Assembly (NCBI GenBank): GCA_023678885.1
Contig: CM043012.1
Coordinates: 16,714,036 to 16,778,035, forward strand
Source of the DNA: Pogostemon cablin
Lineage: Eukaryota > Streptophyta > Magnoliopsida > Lamiales > Lamiaceae
Direction of reading: 5' to 3'
Length of the DNA stretch: 64,000 bases
The notes under the pieces were generated by a model, which was not told where the DNA came from, did not search any database, and saw nothing but the letters and a program-made list of their open reading frames with translations. Each line of letters starts with the position of its first letter. Position 1 is the stretch's first letter. Shown in pieces: positions 32,830-43,903 of the stretch. The position numbers and the translations under genes were made by a program.

Positions 32830-33985
32830 GGGAATAAAAACCAATTCAGTTCCATAACTTTTCTCATGGTCTATTTTAGTCCCAATAAAGATAAGTTTGT
32901 CAATATACTCTCACTAGTAAAGAAATAGGGCCAAACACCTTATTTTTGCCGGAAAATACTAACATCACCGGAAATGCCATGTAAGATAACCGGAATCGCC
33001 GAGACGATGACGTGGCGCCTTGATGGCAGGTGAGTCAGCGGGATAAAAACCAATTCAGTCCTATAACTTACCTCATGGTCTATTTTAGTCCCAATAAAAT
33101 AAATTTGTCAATTTAGTCTCACTGTTGAAGAAATAGGGGCAAGAATGTCCTATTTTCTCCGGATAATGATGATATCACCAAAAAACGACATGTGATTGTC
33201 ATGTGACAACCGGAATCACCGATTTTTGGCCTAAAAGATGACGTGGTGCCCTAATGCCAGGTGAATCAACAAATTAAATGTTATTTTAATGCCAACAAGA
33301 CATTTTTATTTTCTAAAATTTTAAATAATTAGAAAATAAAAATTGAAACAAAAAACGTACTAAAAACCTAATTAACAAACCAAGAGATTAATTCAAACTC
33401 AATATGTCGACCACCTCCGACGATCAAGACTTCCTTTTTTAGTACGTTTTTTGTTTTAATTTTTGTTTTCTAATTATTTAAAATTTTAGAAAATAATATA
33501 ACTTTGTTGGCATTAAAATAAAATTTAATTTGTTGACTCACCTGCCATTAGGGAGCCATGTCATCTTTCAGGCCAAAAATCAGCAGTTCCGGTTGTCACG
33601 TGACAATCACGTGCCATTTTTCGGTGATGTCAGCGTAATCTAGCGAAAATATGATGCGTTTGGCCCTATTTCTTCACCGGTGGGACTAAATTGACAAATT
33701 ATCTTTATTGGGACTAAAATAGATCATGAGAAAAGTTATGAGAATTAATTGATTTTTATCTCACTGGCTCACCTGCCATCAGGGCGCCACGTCATCGTCT
33801 CATCCGGAAATCAGCAATTCTGATTGTCTCACGTGATGTTTTCCGATGATATCAGCGTTTTCTGGCGAAAATAGGACGTGTTTGGCCCTATTTTTTCACC
33901 GGTGGGACTAAATTGACAAACTTATCTTTATTGAAACTAAAATAGACTATGAAGAAAGTTATGGGACTGAATTGGTTTTTATCCC
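32830..33985. mobile_element. MULE-type foldback MITE with concentric arms
   Basis: Flanked by a perfect 9-base target duplication GTCTCCCAT (32821-32829 and 33986-33994), the length typical of Mutator-like elements. Termini are GGGAATAAAAACCAATTCAG and ACTGAATTGGTTTTTATCCC. The same arm occurs again further in (about 33040 inward and about 33775 inward), so the element is a palindrome within a palindrome. The centre (33290-33500) is itself an inverted repeat around 'cgaccacctccgacgatcaa'. No ORF of note. Confidence 0.85.
33040..33775. repeat. Inner arm pair of the concentric foldback
   Basis: Left GGGATAAAAACCAATTCAGT, right TAATTGATTTTTATCTC. Outside each lies the same 'ggcaggtgagtcagc'/'gctcacctgcc' text that also ends the inner arms, indicating that the whole arm was repeated. 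Confidence 0.75.
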
Positions 33986-34095
33986 GTCTCCCATGTAAAA
34001 ATTCAAACACTATGATAAATTTGAATACGATTTAATTATTATTATCAAATTCGAATGCTTTGTTAAAATGCAAAGTACAATGTTATGTTTCCTAA

Positions 34096-34375
34096 TTACT
34101 CCTTTCCTCCCATAAACAAATTCACACTTTCTATTTTTGTTCGTTTCATAAATAAGTTCACACCCCCAAATAAGAAAATACACACAAATCAATAACCCCA
34201 CAATACACTTTTATTTTAAAATTGCTACCCCTTTACAACTCACATAACTTACTTTGTAATTTATTTATTACCTAAAAATACCAAACTACACCTAAAAGTA
34301 AAGTAAAAAAATAATATTTTCTTATACTTCATATCTACAATAATCGGGAACTTCTCTTTGAGATGAAGGGAGTAG
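34096..34375. mobile_element. Stowaway-like MITE
   Basis: Ends 'tactcctttcctcccata' and 'gagatgaagggagta'. Confidence 0.6.
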
Positions 34376-34907
<532 letters not shown>

Positions 34908-35094
34908 AATTTTACTTGTGAAAATTAATTTGTCTCTTGTTAACGTACATTTTAATTTTATCAAGGTTATTTATTAATACATTAAAAATAAATACTCTTT
35001 ACAAAATGAATTAATTCTCGATTTAATAAAATATATTACTCATCTCAATAATTATATTAAAATATTGTAGTATATCAAAACTTGACGGGAAATA

Positions 35095-35336
35095 ATACTC
35101 TCTCCGTCCAGTTATAAGGTATCCATTTACTTTTTGCACGTGTCCGGTTCAATGGTCTCCATTTGCTTTTTGCACGTGGATTAAGGTGTATTATTATATG
35201 TAAAGTGGGTAGTTGTATTAGAGGAAAATGGTGGGTCATATTGTGTATTTTTTTACTAAATAGGGAAAATAGATACCTTTGAAGCGGACATCAGAAATAG
35301 TAAAATGGATATCTTAGAAGCGGACAGAGGGAGTAC
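35095..35336. mobile_element. Stowaway-like MITE with duplicated end
   Basis: Ends 'tactctctccgtccagtt' and 'gcggacagagggagta'. The left end is internally repeated: 'ccatttactttttgcacgtg' then 'ccatttgctttttgcacgtg'. Confidence 0.75.
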
Positions 35337-35375
35337 ATTTTATTTAAAAGAGTAATAATTTATCATTTTAAAAAT

Positions 35376-35642
35376 TACTCCCTCCGTCCAATTTCAGATG
35401 ACACGCTTTCCATTTTGAGTTGTCCCACAAAAGTTTGCATACCTATAAAAAAGCAAAAAGTCAAACACAATCACTCTTCCCATACACTTTATTTACAAAA
35501 AAAAAATCACCCTTACCTAACACACATAACATACTTATTTATTTATTTATTACAAAAAATACCATAATACCCCTAAAAGTTATCATTTTTTTTAATCTTC
35601 GTTCCAGAAGGGCATGCAAACTTTTGTGGGATGGAGGGAGTA
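35376..35642. mobile_element. Stowaway-like MITE
   Basis: Ends 'tactccctccgtccaatt' and 'gtgggatggagggagta'. Confidence 0.8.
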
Positions 35643-35689
35643 AATTTTAATTTATATTAAAAATTAATATCGGGCACCATTTCTGTGCA

Positions 35690-35842
35690 TCATTTTCTAT
35701 GTCACACGTTAAGTGATTGACATGTAAGAGGGGGAAATAAATTCAACCATTGCCCCTACGATTTAATGTTTAGGGTATAATTTCTCTCTCCTACGTGTCG
35801 TCCATCTAACGATGTAACCAAATGATACAGATAATTCGAGCC
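35690..35842. repeat. Old copy of the CTGTTAC-type MITE
   Basis: Shares 'gacatgtaagaggggg', 'cctacgtgtcgtccatctaa' and 'gatgtaacca' with the clearer copy at 43077-43252. Terminal arms are eroded. Confidence 0.45.
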
Positions 35843-36516
35843 GGTTGTACAAGACATCTTAATTTAAAACTTAAAAAAGAGAGAGAAATGCAAAATTACC
35901 CTCTTTATTTGTATGACAAAAATATTGTCAATATAGAAATGACTTATAATCTTTAGGACAAAAATTACCCTCTTTTTTATAGAAATGACAAAAATTACCC
36001 TCTTTTTTATCCAATTTAATGTAATTGGACAAAATTACTCTTTGACCCTATCTAAAAAACCTTATATAAAACACCATCATCCACCCCTACATTGTTAGTT
36101 GGTGGGAGAACGATTAGAACCTACACTCGGAGCAACAAATTGTTAGTCGCTTTGTCTGTGAGGAACTGATTGGAATCGACAGACTGTTGATCAGTTTGTC
36201 GTGAGGTGTGAACAATTGTTTATGAGATTAAGAAAAAAAAGTGAATTTATTATAAAATGAACGTATATACTTCTATTTTAAATCTTAGTTTCTTTCTCTA
36301 TGAGACATCTAAATAATGATAATGATTTCCTGTTAGATTATAATTTTAATTCATATTACGCATGTCACATTAGTGATATATCAATATGTGGAGAAAAATC
36401 TAAATAATTTGGTACATTAATACACAATTTTCCCCAATTCAACTTACATCCTCGGTCGACATTAGCACCAAATCTAAGTCGGTAAATATGAGGTGGCAAA
36501 CAGAAACCCCTATGGC
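35843..36516. other. Upstream region of the inhibitor gene
   Basis: Contains two direct copies of 'gacaaaaattaccctctttt' (35960 and 35989) and another TATA-like 'tatataaaac' at about 36063. No other gene. Distal control elements may lie here but none can be named. Confidence 0.4.
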
Positions 36517-36523
36517 TATAAAA
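36517..36523 (+). promoter_or_regulatory. TATA box of the inhibitor gene
   Basis: TATAAAA in the context 'ggctataaaaccac', 91 bases upstream of the ATG. A transcription start near 36550 would give a leader of about 60 bases, normal for a plant gene. Confidence 0.6.
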
Positions 36524-36613
36524 CCACATCCCACCTGCCCATACCATCCCTTATCGCCTACTGCCCTTAATTATTAGGACATCCCCACCTACACACTGCC
36601 ACCGCATACACAC

Positions 36614-37171
36614 ATGACGACGTCGTCTCTCCTCCTCACTCTCACTCTCCTCCTCTGCCCGCTCCTCTCCGCCGCAGCCTCCTCCTCCCCTAAACACGAC
36701 CTGGTTAGAAAGTCCTGCGTCCACGCCAGCTACCCGGACATCTGTTTCCGGACGCTCTCCTCCTACGGCGGCGCCGCCACCACCCCCCGCGACCTGGCGC
36801 AGGCGGCGGTGCGGGTCAGCCTCGCCAACGTCCGCCGGGCCTCCGACTTCCTGTCCGACCTGAAGAGTAGCAGCGGGGGGAGGGAGCAGGGGCCGCTCAG
36901 CGACTGCGTGGAGCAGATGGGGGACTCCGTGGAGGACCTCAGTAAGACCCTGGCGGCGCTCCAGGAGCTCCGGCGCGGCGGCGCTGAGTTCCGGTGGCAG
37001 ATGAGCAATGCGGAGACGTGGGTGAGCGCCGCCCTCACGAATGAAGACACGTGTCTGGATGGATTTAAAGAGGTGACCGGAAAAGTTAGATCCGACGTTC
37101 GTCGGAAGATGACGAACGTCGAGAGAGTTACTAGTAATGCTCTCTACCTCATTAATCTACTCGAACAGTGA
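36614..37171 (+). CDS. Pectin methylesterase/invertase inhibitor-domain protein
   Basis: A 185-residue secreted helical-bundle inhibitor, expected to act in the cell wall by capping pectin methylesterase or in some members cell-wall/vacuolar invertase. Residues 1-22 are a signal peptide (LLLTLTLLLCPLLSAAA). The domain then shows the four conserved cysteines Cys35 and Cys44 (KSCVHASYPDIC), Cys98 and Cys147, which pair as two disulfides in this family. Other family marks are ALTNEDTCLDGF (residues 140-151) and the C-terminal TSNALYLINLLEQ helix. Length and lack of introns fit the family. The ATG at 36614 is the first in frame and has a TATA box upstream; stop TGA is at 37169. It is very GC-rich compared with its surroundings, especially at third positions. 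Sequence alone cannot decide between a pectinesterase inhibitor ('21 kDa protein'-like) and an invertase inhibitor; the former seems likelier. Confidence 0.93.
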   Translation: MTTSSLLLTLTLLLCPLLSAAASSSPKHDLVRKSCVHASYPDICFRTLSSYGGAATTPRDLAQAAVRVSLANVRRASDFLSDLKSSSGGREQGPLSDCVEQMGDSVEDLSKTLAALQELRRGGAEFRWQMSNAETWVSAALTNEDTCLDGFKEVTGKVRSDVRRKMTNVERVTSNALYLINLLEQ

Positions 37172-37583
37172 GGGAGGTTCGGATCTCCTATTGCATCTTA
37201 GTGTTATATTCAATTAATGAACGCCACTAGAAAAAAAGCATATTATACTTTGAAGGGAAAAGAATATATCTATGGAAGATCTAATATAAAAATGTGATAC
37301 TAAATCTGGTTAGCTCTCCCCTTTCTGTAAGATTTATTACATATTTAGTTGTACGGTGTTTCATATTACTGTTATCCTCTTTCTAATATGTGCATAAGAT
37401 GTTGTAATTATAACTTATAATTAACTATGCTTAAGAAAATGAAAAAGTAACTATGCTCTATAAACTTTTTATTTTGGATCTGAATCAGCATCAGCATCTA
37501 CCCCACCAATGGATCACTATTACTATCACTACTACCCTCCTTAGGGGACCACATATATGGATATATTGTTAAATTTTAATTTT
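37172..37583 (+). other. 3' flank of the inhibitor gene
   Basis: The likely 3' untranslated region lies within the first 250 bases. No canonical AATAAA is present; 'attaatgaa' (about 37214) is the nearest weak signal. Confidence 0.4.
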
Positions 37584-37838
37584 TATATTCCCTAATTCCT
37601 GTGTTAATATTTTCATTTGGTTTTGCATGTAAATTAAAAGAGTATAATATTTTAATTATTAAAAGATATAATATTTAATGTGTATTAGTGGATAGTTGTA
37701 ATGATGTGTGAGCTCCATGTATAATATTAATTAATTGTTTTGTATGAATTTCACTTGACAAAAAGACTAATATAACTTTAATTTGAAATAAATCAAAATG
37801 AAAAAAATGTAAATCTTAGCCTAGAATGAAAGGAATAT
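37584..37838. mobile_element. Degenerate Stowaway-like MITE
   Basis: Ends 'tattccctaattcctgtg' and 'ctagaatgaaaggaata' and a typical interior, but with many substitutions. Confidence 0.45.
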
Positions 37839-38002
37839 CTTATTATACGGGTTAAATGCACTCACTTGTTTGTTAAGGTTGAAAATTTGAAATCCTTCTT
37901 TTAAAATATAGATTTTGTCTCAATAAGAAAAGTAACAATAAAATGTAATAGGAGATATCACCATTTTTTTACACAACTCTCTTCAATATGGAGTAATAAA
38001 TA

Positions 38003-38560
38003 GTACTCCCTTCGTCTTAGGAATACAATTACATATTTTGTGGCACGTAATTTAAGAAAATTAACTTTTTGTTGTAGTGATGTAAGAAAGAGATGAGGTA
38101 TTTTGGGTAATTGAATATAATAAAGTGTATAATATACTCCCTCCGTCCCATTAAAGTTGGTATAATTTTTTTGGGCACGAAGATTAAGGAATATAATAAT
38201 TTAATGTAAAGTGAAGTGAGATAAATAATATTTAATATGTAGTGTGTAGTTGTATTAGAGGTGATATGCAGGACCTATGAGAGTAGATTAATTGTTTTTA
38301 TGTGGGTCTCATGTATTAAAAAGGAAATGTGTCAACTTTAGTGAGAAAACCAAAAAGGAAAGTGTGTCAACTTTTATGTGACGGAGGGAGTAGTTGACTT
38401 TGACTAGATTGTGTGTAGAAAGGAGGTGACATTTTTGTAATATTGTAGTATTATAAAGTTATTGATATTGTGTATTGTTTCTATTTTTATGGTGTAATAG
38501 TATTATTGGGATAGGCAAAAATAGAAAATGTGAATGTATTCTTGGGATGGATGAAGTATA
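38003..38560. mobile_element. Stowaway-like MITE interrupted by another MITE
   Basis: Outer ends 'tactcccttcgtcttagg' and 'cttgggatggatgaagta'. A second MITE occupies 38135-38392. Confidence 0.65.
38135..38392. mobile_element. Stowaway-like MITE nested in a MITE
   Basis: Ends 'tactccctccgtcccatt' and 'atgtgacggagggagta', better preserved than its host, hence younger. Confidence 0.8.
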
Positions 38561-39053
38561 AAATAATTATTTCCCGTGCAAAGATTAAGAAATGGCATCT
38601 TTTTTAAAATTAAAAAAATATATTTATAAGGGGCAATGTAAGATTAACTATAGATATTTTAGGCGGCACTATTGACACCTGCGTTTTTGCTGAAGATAAC
38701 TGATTTGTAGACAAAATAACATATGAAATTTCATTAATATTCTCTTACATTCTTTTAAATCCCAATCTATTAATTACATATCAAAATAAATATTTTGCTT
38801 TGTACGCTCATTCCAAAAATACATTAAAATCACACACTCACACATAACACCATAAACACACACTAATAAATTGAAGTACAATATAAACAAAAGTTAAGAG
38901 AAGAAGAAGAAGTGAGAAGTTTTAGAAGTAAAATCCAAACATTAACTAAACTCAAAATATGAAACTCAATGAGAGAGCCAAATAAATTATAAAAATAAGT
39001 GATTTCATACTAATATTATTTCTTTAATTCCTTAAAATCTTATTTTTAGGATA

Positions 39054-39308
39054 TACTCTCTCCATCCCATAAAAGTTGTGACACTTTCCTTTTTGGGTTG
39101 TTCCACAAAAGTTGTCACATTTCCTTTTTAGGTACATGGGACCCACACTATAATAATTAATATATTCACATGGGCCCACACACAACTAATATAACAACCC
39201 AATATACATTAAAATATTATATTTTCAACCCGCTATCCATTAAATTATTATACTCCTTAATCTCCGTACCCAAAAAAATGTTATATCTTTAATGAGACGG
39301 AGGGAGTA
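39054..39308. mobile_element. Stowaway-like MITE in the foldback left arm
   Basis: Ends 'tactctctccatcccata' and 'gagacggagggagta'. The right arm of the foldback lacks it, showing that it arrived later. Confidence 0.8.
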
Positions 39309-39516
39309 ATAGTTAGTTTTTGTCTGTTATACTGTAAAATTGTTAATGGGTTAGTGAAATTACGAATGAATTTTAAATTTAAGAAAAGATAGAACTATGA
39401 ATTCAAATTTTATGTGTTTGGGATTTAGAAAATTCGACATCTCAATTTTCATAATTGGTTTGCCAAAATTTTGTAAGAATTTCTATTGGCGTTTGAATCT
39501 TTTAGTTGACGTGAAC

Positions 39517-40700
39517 TGTTAGAGTTTCATGCAATTCTATAGGAACGGAAGCAGAATATAGAATTGAATTACCTTTCACCAGGGTTTGTTGATGAAGAAG
39601 TTGAACATCACGAACTAACGACCTTCCAATCTTCTGTTATATTCCTAAGCCGCGTCTTGACGTTGTGTGGGCAACGATCTTCAAGACGATCTCAATCTGC
39701 ATTCGTTCCTTCCTTCATATAGTTTTTAGCGTGTAATACTAGGGTTCCGGACTGCTGAAATTGACTATTTATAGGCAACAACAGGGACCAGGAGGAGAAA
39801 TTAAGGTTGGGCCTCCCATTGGGCTTAAGTATCCAAGTTTAGCCCAAAACTTATACTTAAGTCCAATAATAATAAATCAGTCAACTAAAGAATTATTATT
39901 GCACTGGCACCTTAATCCCAAATTACGTTATGGGCCCCTTCTTATTATGAGCCCGTTAATCTCCTCGTGTTTAAGATATTCAATGTCTACTAATTAATCG
40001 AGTTACTGACAACTCAATTAATTAATGATCTCCTTACCGAGAGTAGTATCACTCAACCTTATTATCATGTTGGATCAAATCTACCTGCAGGGTTTACATG
40101 ATAATCATTATGAGCTCCTCAAGGGGCCATCATCAACCAATTCTGTTAGGATACAGATTCTTTCTACAATCAACAGCACACCATAGAGACAATACCATCT
40201 TCCAACTCACCGGGCAAATTGATTTACAATTAAATCTCACACATTGATGAATAAAATAAATAAATACTAACTTACGTGTCGAGATTATTGTATATGGATT
40301 AAGAGTACAAACATCCATAATAACTGAGATTTAGTTCTCTGTATGTAGTCAGTATAAAGCGAACGATCTTACGCGGTCCTACTCAATACACACAAAGTGC
40401 ACTAGTGTAATTTTATAGTCAAGACAGGTTAATACCAAATCACACTACAACCATCCTGATAGATAATCCCGTCTATCTCGGTGGTGAGCATCTGTTTATA
40501 CTTTATAAGGAGCCGATAATATGATCTTCCGTGTTACGCTGCACACCACATTATCTACATTATAAAGTAAATGAACTTTTGTAATAACACATGAACAATA
40601 TATAATATGCAAAATGTTTGATCACATGATTCTCATTTCAAATATAATCAAAACATTATTCATACAAAAAACTAGACTTTTAGCATACAATATTCCAACA
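39517..40700 (-). mobile_element. Solo LTR of a copia-like type
   Basis: Minus strand begins TGTTGGAATATTGTATGC and ends CATGAAACTCTAACA, about 1.18 kb, non-coding, located near the centre of the foldback. Flanks tgaac and atttc do not match, so no target duplication is seen. Copia assignment rests on general LTR character (short TGTTGGAAT terminus) and is tentative. Confidence 0.5.
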
Positions 40701-41234
40701 ATTTCAGCCAGAGGTGGATGAATTTTTTTATCAAAATTAAATCACCAGTGGTCGAAAATTTGAAAATTTTCTACAAGGGCAAAATTTTGAAGATTTTTCA
40801 ATAGGGTGTGATTGAATTTTGATAAAAATTTTATCAATCACTGGTCAAAATTCTTACAAAATTTTGGCAAACCAGTTATGAAAATTGAGATGTCGAATTT
40901 TCAAAACCTAAACATATAAAATTTTTATTCATGGTTCTACCATTTCTTAATTTTAAAATTCATTCGTAATTTCACTTACCCATAAGCAATTTTACAGTAT
41001 AATACAAAAAACTAACTAGTATACCTTAAAATAAGATTTTAAGAAATTAAAAAAAAAATATTAACATGAAATCACTTATTTTTTATAATTTATTTGGCTC
41101 TCTCATTGAGTGTCATATTTTGAGTTTAATTAATGTTTGGATTTTGCTTTGAAAACTTCTCACTTCTTCTTCTCTTAACTTTTGTTTATACTGTGTTTTA
41201 ATTTGTTAGTGTGTGTTTGAGTTATGTTTTTGGT

Positions 41235-42568
41235 GGGGAAAATTTTAATTTTAGTCCCGTAAGAATCGTTGATAAACAAAATAAGTCTCATACCTATGGA
41301 CTAGTCCCAAAAGTTTCAGTTATGGTCCCGTCTGTTAAATTTGGATAGAAATCGTTAAATTGGAAAAGAAAAGAAAAAGAAAATAAAGTAAGGAAATATC
41401 CTCCTAACTTTAAGAACAGCAGTAACCTCAATCATTTTTCCTAAATCAATTCCAAAAGAAAAAAAACTCATTTAAATTACAGAAGCGTCTGGTATGATGT
41501 GGAGAATAATAAGAGCTTATTCACCAAAATTACTTCCGGCATCACCTACAACAAACTCACAAGAGACGCTCCCGTCTCCCCCGCCGGCCTCTTCGCCAAC
41601 GCCATCGCCATAGCCGCCAACATCTCAAGTGTTCACATAAACCCCGCCGTCAGTTCTTCTAACGAATTATTTTTAGAAAATATCATGAATCATTCTGTTT
41701 TGCAAATGCTACAAATCTTGATCTACAGATTCGAGCTTTTGTGAACTGTAATTTACGTGCTATAAATCTTGATTTACAGATTCGAGCTTTTGAAAGCTTT
41801 TAGAACCTGCTTAACTGGATAACTATGGTAGGCGGCTCCAACATTCGGGCTTTTTGGTGTATCAGCGTAGAACGCTTTCGTGTTCGAGAGAGTTCTGACA
41901 TTCGGACTGGTGTACACAGTGTATGTCTCCGCCGTTGACCTGAAGAAGGGTGAATTTGGCATAATTGCAATTGGTCTGGTGGTCGAGAGCAAACATCCTG
42001 GCCGCTGGCGCGTTCACCGGAGACACCATGAACTCCGCAGTGGCGTTCGGGCTAGCTCTGATGAGCTTCAACTTCACCTACTGCTGGATCTACTGGGCTG
42101 GGCCCCTGATCGAAGAGGGGTTGGCCAGTATGTTCTATGAGGTGTTCTTCTCGGAGGAGCACCTGAAAAGAAACAACGAGCCATGAAAACGACACAGCAA
42201 GGGTATATTCGGGTATAGCGTGAAGAAGAATATCTGGAAGACAAACACAGATTGAAGAAGGGACACTTAGGGGCATCTCTCAAATTCTGAACTACATTCC
42301 AGAGGTTGGAGGAGGGAGAAGAAGATGAAAATAGTGAAGAATAGAATAATATTAGCTCTATAATTAATTTGGATAGAAATAAATTTTTGGATCCAATCAA
42401 TGATTTTCAAAATAATATACTCATTAACAGCCACTTGAATATCACGCGTTGTATTCTCGTTAACCTTTGACGAAAAATAACTAAAAATTCGTATGAGACT
42501 TTAAGTGATCTAAAAAGGACCATTTTGGCAGTGTTTGATTCTCATGGGACTAAAACTGAAATTTTCCC
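41235..42568. mobile_element. Pack-MULE carrying an aquaporin fragment
   Basis: Termini GGGGAAAATTTTAATTTTAG (left) and CTAAAACTGAAATTTTCCC (right) are inverted repeats that continue through 'GTCCCRTRAGAATC'. They are flanked by a 9-base target duplication gtttttggt/atttttggt (41226-41234 and 42569-42577, eight of nine equal). Removing the element restores the arm of the surrounding foldback. The interior carries host-gene-derived coding text and no transposase, the definition of a Pack-MULE. Confidence 0.8.
41499..42186 (+). pseudogene. Captured tonoplast aquaporin (TIP) pseudogene
   Basis: Aquaporins of the TIP group form water/small-solute channels in the vacuole membrane. Recognisable pieces in order: GITYNKLTRDAPVSPAGLFA with ANISSVHINPAV (loop B, first NPA motif kept); then WNAFVFERVLTFGLVYTVYV with DLKKGEFGIIAIGL; then ANILAAGAFTGDTMNSAVAF, where the second NPA motif is NSA; then WIYWAGPLIEEGLASMFYE, the last membrane helix and C-terminal part of TIPs. 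The N-terminal helix and most of the region between loop B and helix 4 are missing or scrambled (41650-41830), and a frameshift lies near 41990. It is dead as a channel and lies wholly inside the Pack-MULE. Confidence 0.85.
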
Positions 42569-42787
42569 ATTTTTGGTATTATCTGTGAGTGTGTGATTTT
42601 AATGTGTGTTATTGGTGTGTATGTACAACACAAAATATTTATTTTGATATGTAATAAATAGATTGACAGTTAAAAGAATGTATATAAGGATATTAATGAA
42701 ATTTCACATGTTTTTTATCTACAAATCAGGTGCCTTCAGCGAAAATGCGGGTTTCAATAGTGCTGCCCAAAAAATAATAGTTAAAAT

Positions 42788-43066
42788 TACTATTCCTTCG
42801 TCTTCATATTTATAATACACATATAAATAAGAAAAAACACTTTTTGAGAATACTTTGATATTTTTAGATAATAAATAAATTGTAAAGTATACATTATCTA
42901 TGGAAAGAAGGAATGACATTAATTTTAAAATTAAAGTGTGTTGTGGGAATGATAGTTAAGTGTTTATTATTTATTTATTATTATTATTATTTTTATAGAA
43001 GTATGAAGTCGATATTGGAATTGACTAAAATGGAAAGTGTGAATTTAAAGTTAAGACGGAGGGGAT
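42788..43066. mobile_element. Stowaway-like MITE
   Basis: Ends 'tactattccttcgtcttc' and 'ttaagacggagggg'. It abuts the end of the foldback element. Confidence 0.55.
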
Positions 43067-43076
43067 CTTGTATGTC

Positions 43077-43252
43077 CTGTTACATTTTGGTGTTACATCT
43101 TCTGTTACACGTGTTAGATGAGTGACATGTATGTGAAGAGGAAAATTTCAACCTTTCCCCTTAGGGTTGATTGTTAAGACATAGATTGGTTTATCTTACG
43201 TGTCAATCATCCAATGGTTTGTAACAGAAGATGTAACACCAAAATGTAACAG
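43077..43252. mobile_element. Small MITE with CTGTTACATTTTGG arms
   Basis: Left arm CTGTTACATTTTGGTGTTAC continuing ATCTTCTGTTAC; right arm is its near-perfect inverse complement ending GTAACAG. The 100-base centre has 'agtgacatgtatgtgaagag'. It may be embedded in a larger MITE ending 'ggactgagggagta' at 43278. Confidence 0.75.
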
Positions 43253-43903
43253 TAGATCCGAACCGGACTGAGGGAGTATTAGAATTTGAATTAATAAAAT
43301 AAAAAGGGTTAGTAGTATTTTGTACTGTTAAAATAATATTTTTATTTTGATAAAAACTAGTGTCCGACGAATAAGAAAATGATAACATTTTATTGAAAAG
43401 TTATAATGGTGTAGTGAATTATTTGATGAACAATTTATAGTATAAAAAGGTTATAACACTTTAAAAGAAAAGTGATAACATTTTTAATAAAAAATTAACT
43501 AATTATGAAAATATAAAATATTCTCACCGTGAAACGATCTCACACAAGTGTGATCCTTTTATTTATTGTGAATATATGCTTTTTACATTCTATATCAAAT
43601 TATTTATTTATTTATTTTTTCATCATACAACATTAAAATGGAGTGTAAACAAAATTGAACATACAATATATAATAACAAACACAAGTATTTTGTAAGGAC
43701 TTACATAGGTGAAACAGATTATGAGACATGTCGATCTATTATTAAAGTATAGTTACCATATAACTAAAGTATGTTATTAGGCTAAAACTTGTGTGCCACC
43801 AAATTTCATTATTTTTCGAAAGTTATATCCTTTAATATTAAATTATATAATAATCGAACTTTATTAATTGGTCAAGAAACAAAATATCAAGGGCAGCTGC
43901 TTC
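43253..43903. other. AT-rich intergenic stretch
   Basis: No gene or element ends recognised. Confidence 0.4.

Larger units (their letters stand above)
38647..42784. mobile_element. Long-arm foldback element carrying three later insertions
   Basis: The outer arms match as inverse complements: left 'ggcggcactattgacacctg' (38662) and right 'gggtttcaatagtgctgccc' (42749). The match continues inward through 'atttcattaatat', 'caaaataaatattttg' and 'aaaatcacacactcac'. It resumes after the Pack-MULE with 41230-40840 against 38850-39490 ('acttcttcttctcttaactt', 'ggtttgccaaaattttg'). Without the MITE (39054-39308), solo LTR (39517-40700) and Pack-MULE (41235-42568), the original was about 1.35 kb with arms of about 600 bases. 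Type (MULE or other foldback) is undecided; the outer target duplication was not found. Confidence 0.7.

Noticed and set aside
36763..37050. 95-codon minus-strand ORF
   Set aside because: Antisense by-product of the GC-rich inhibitor gene.
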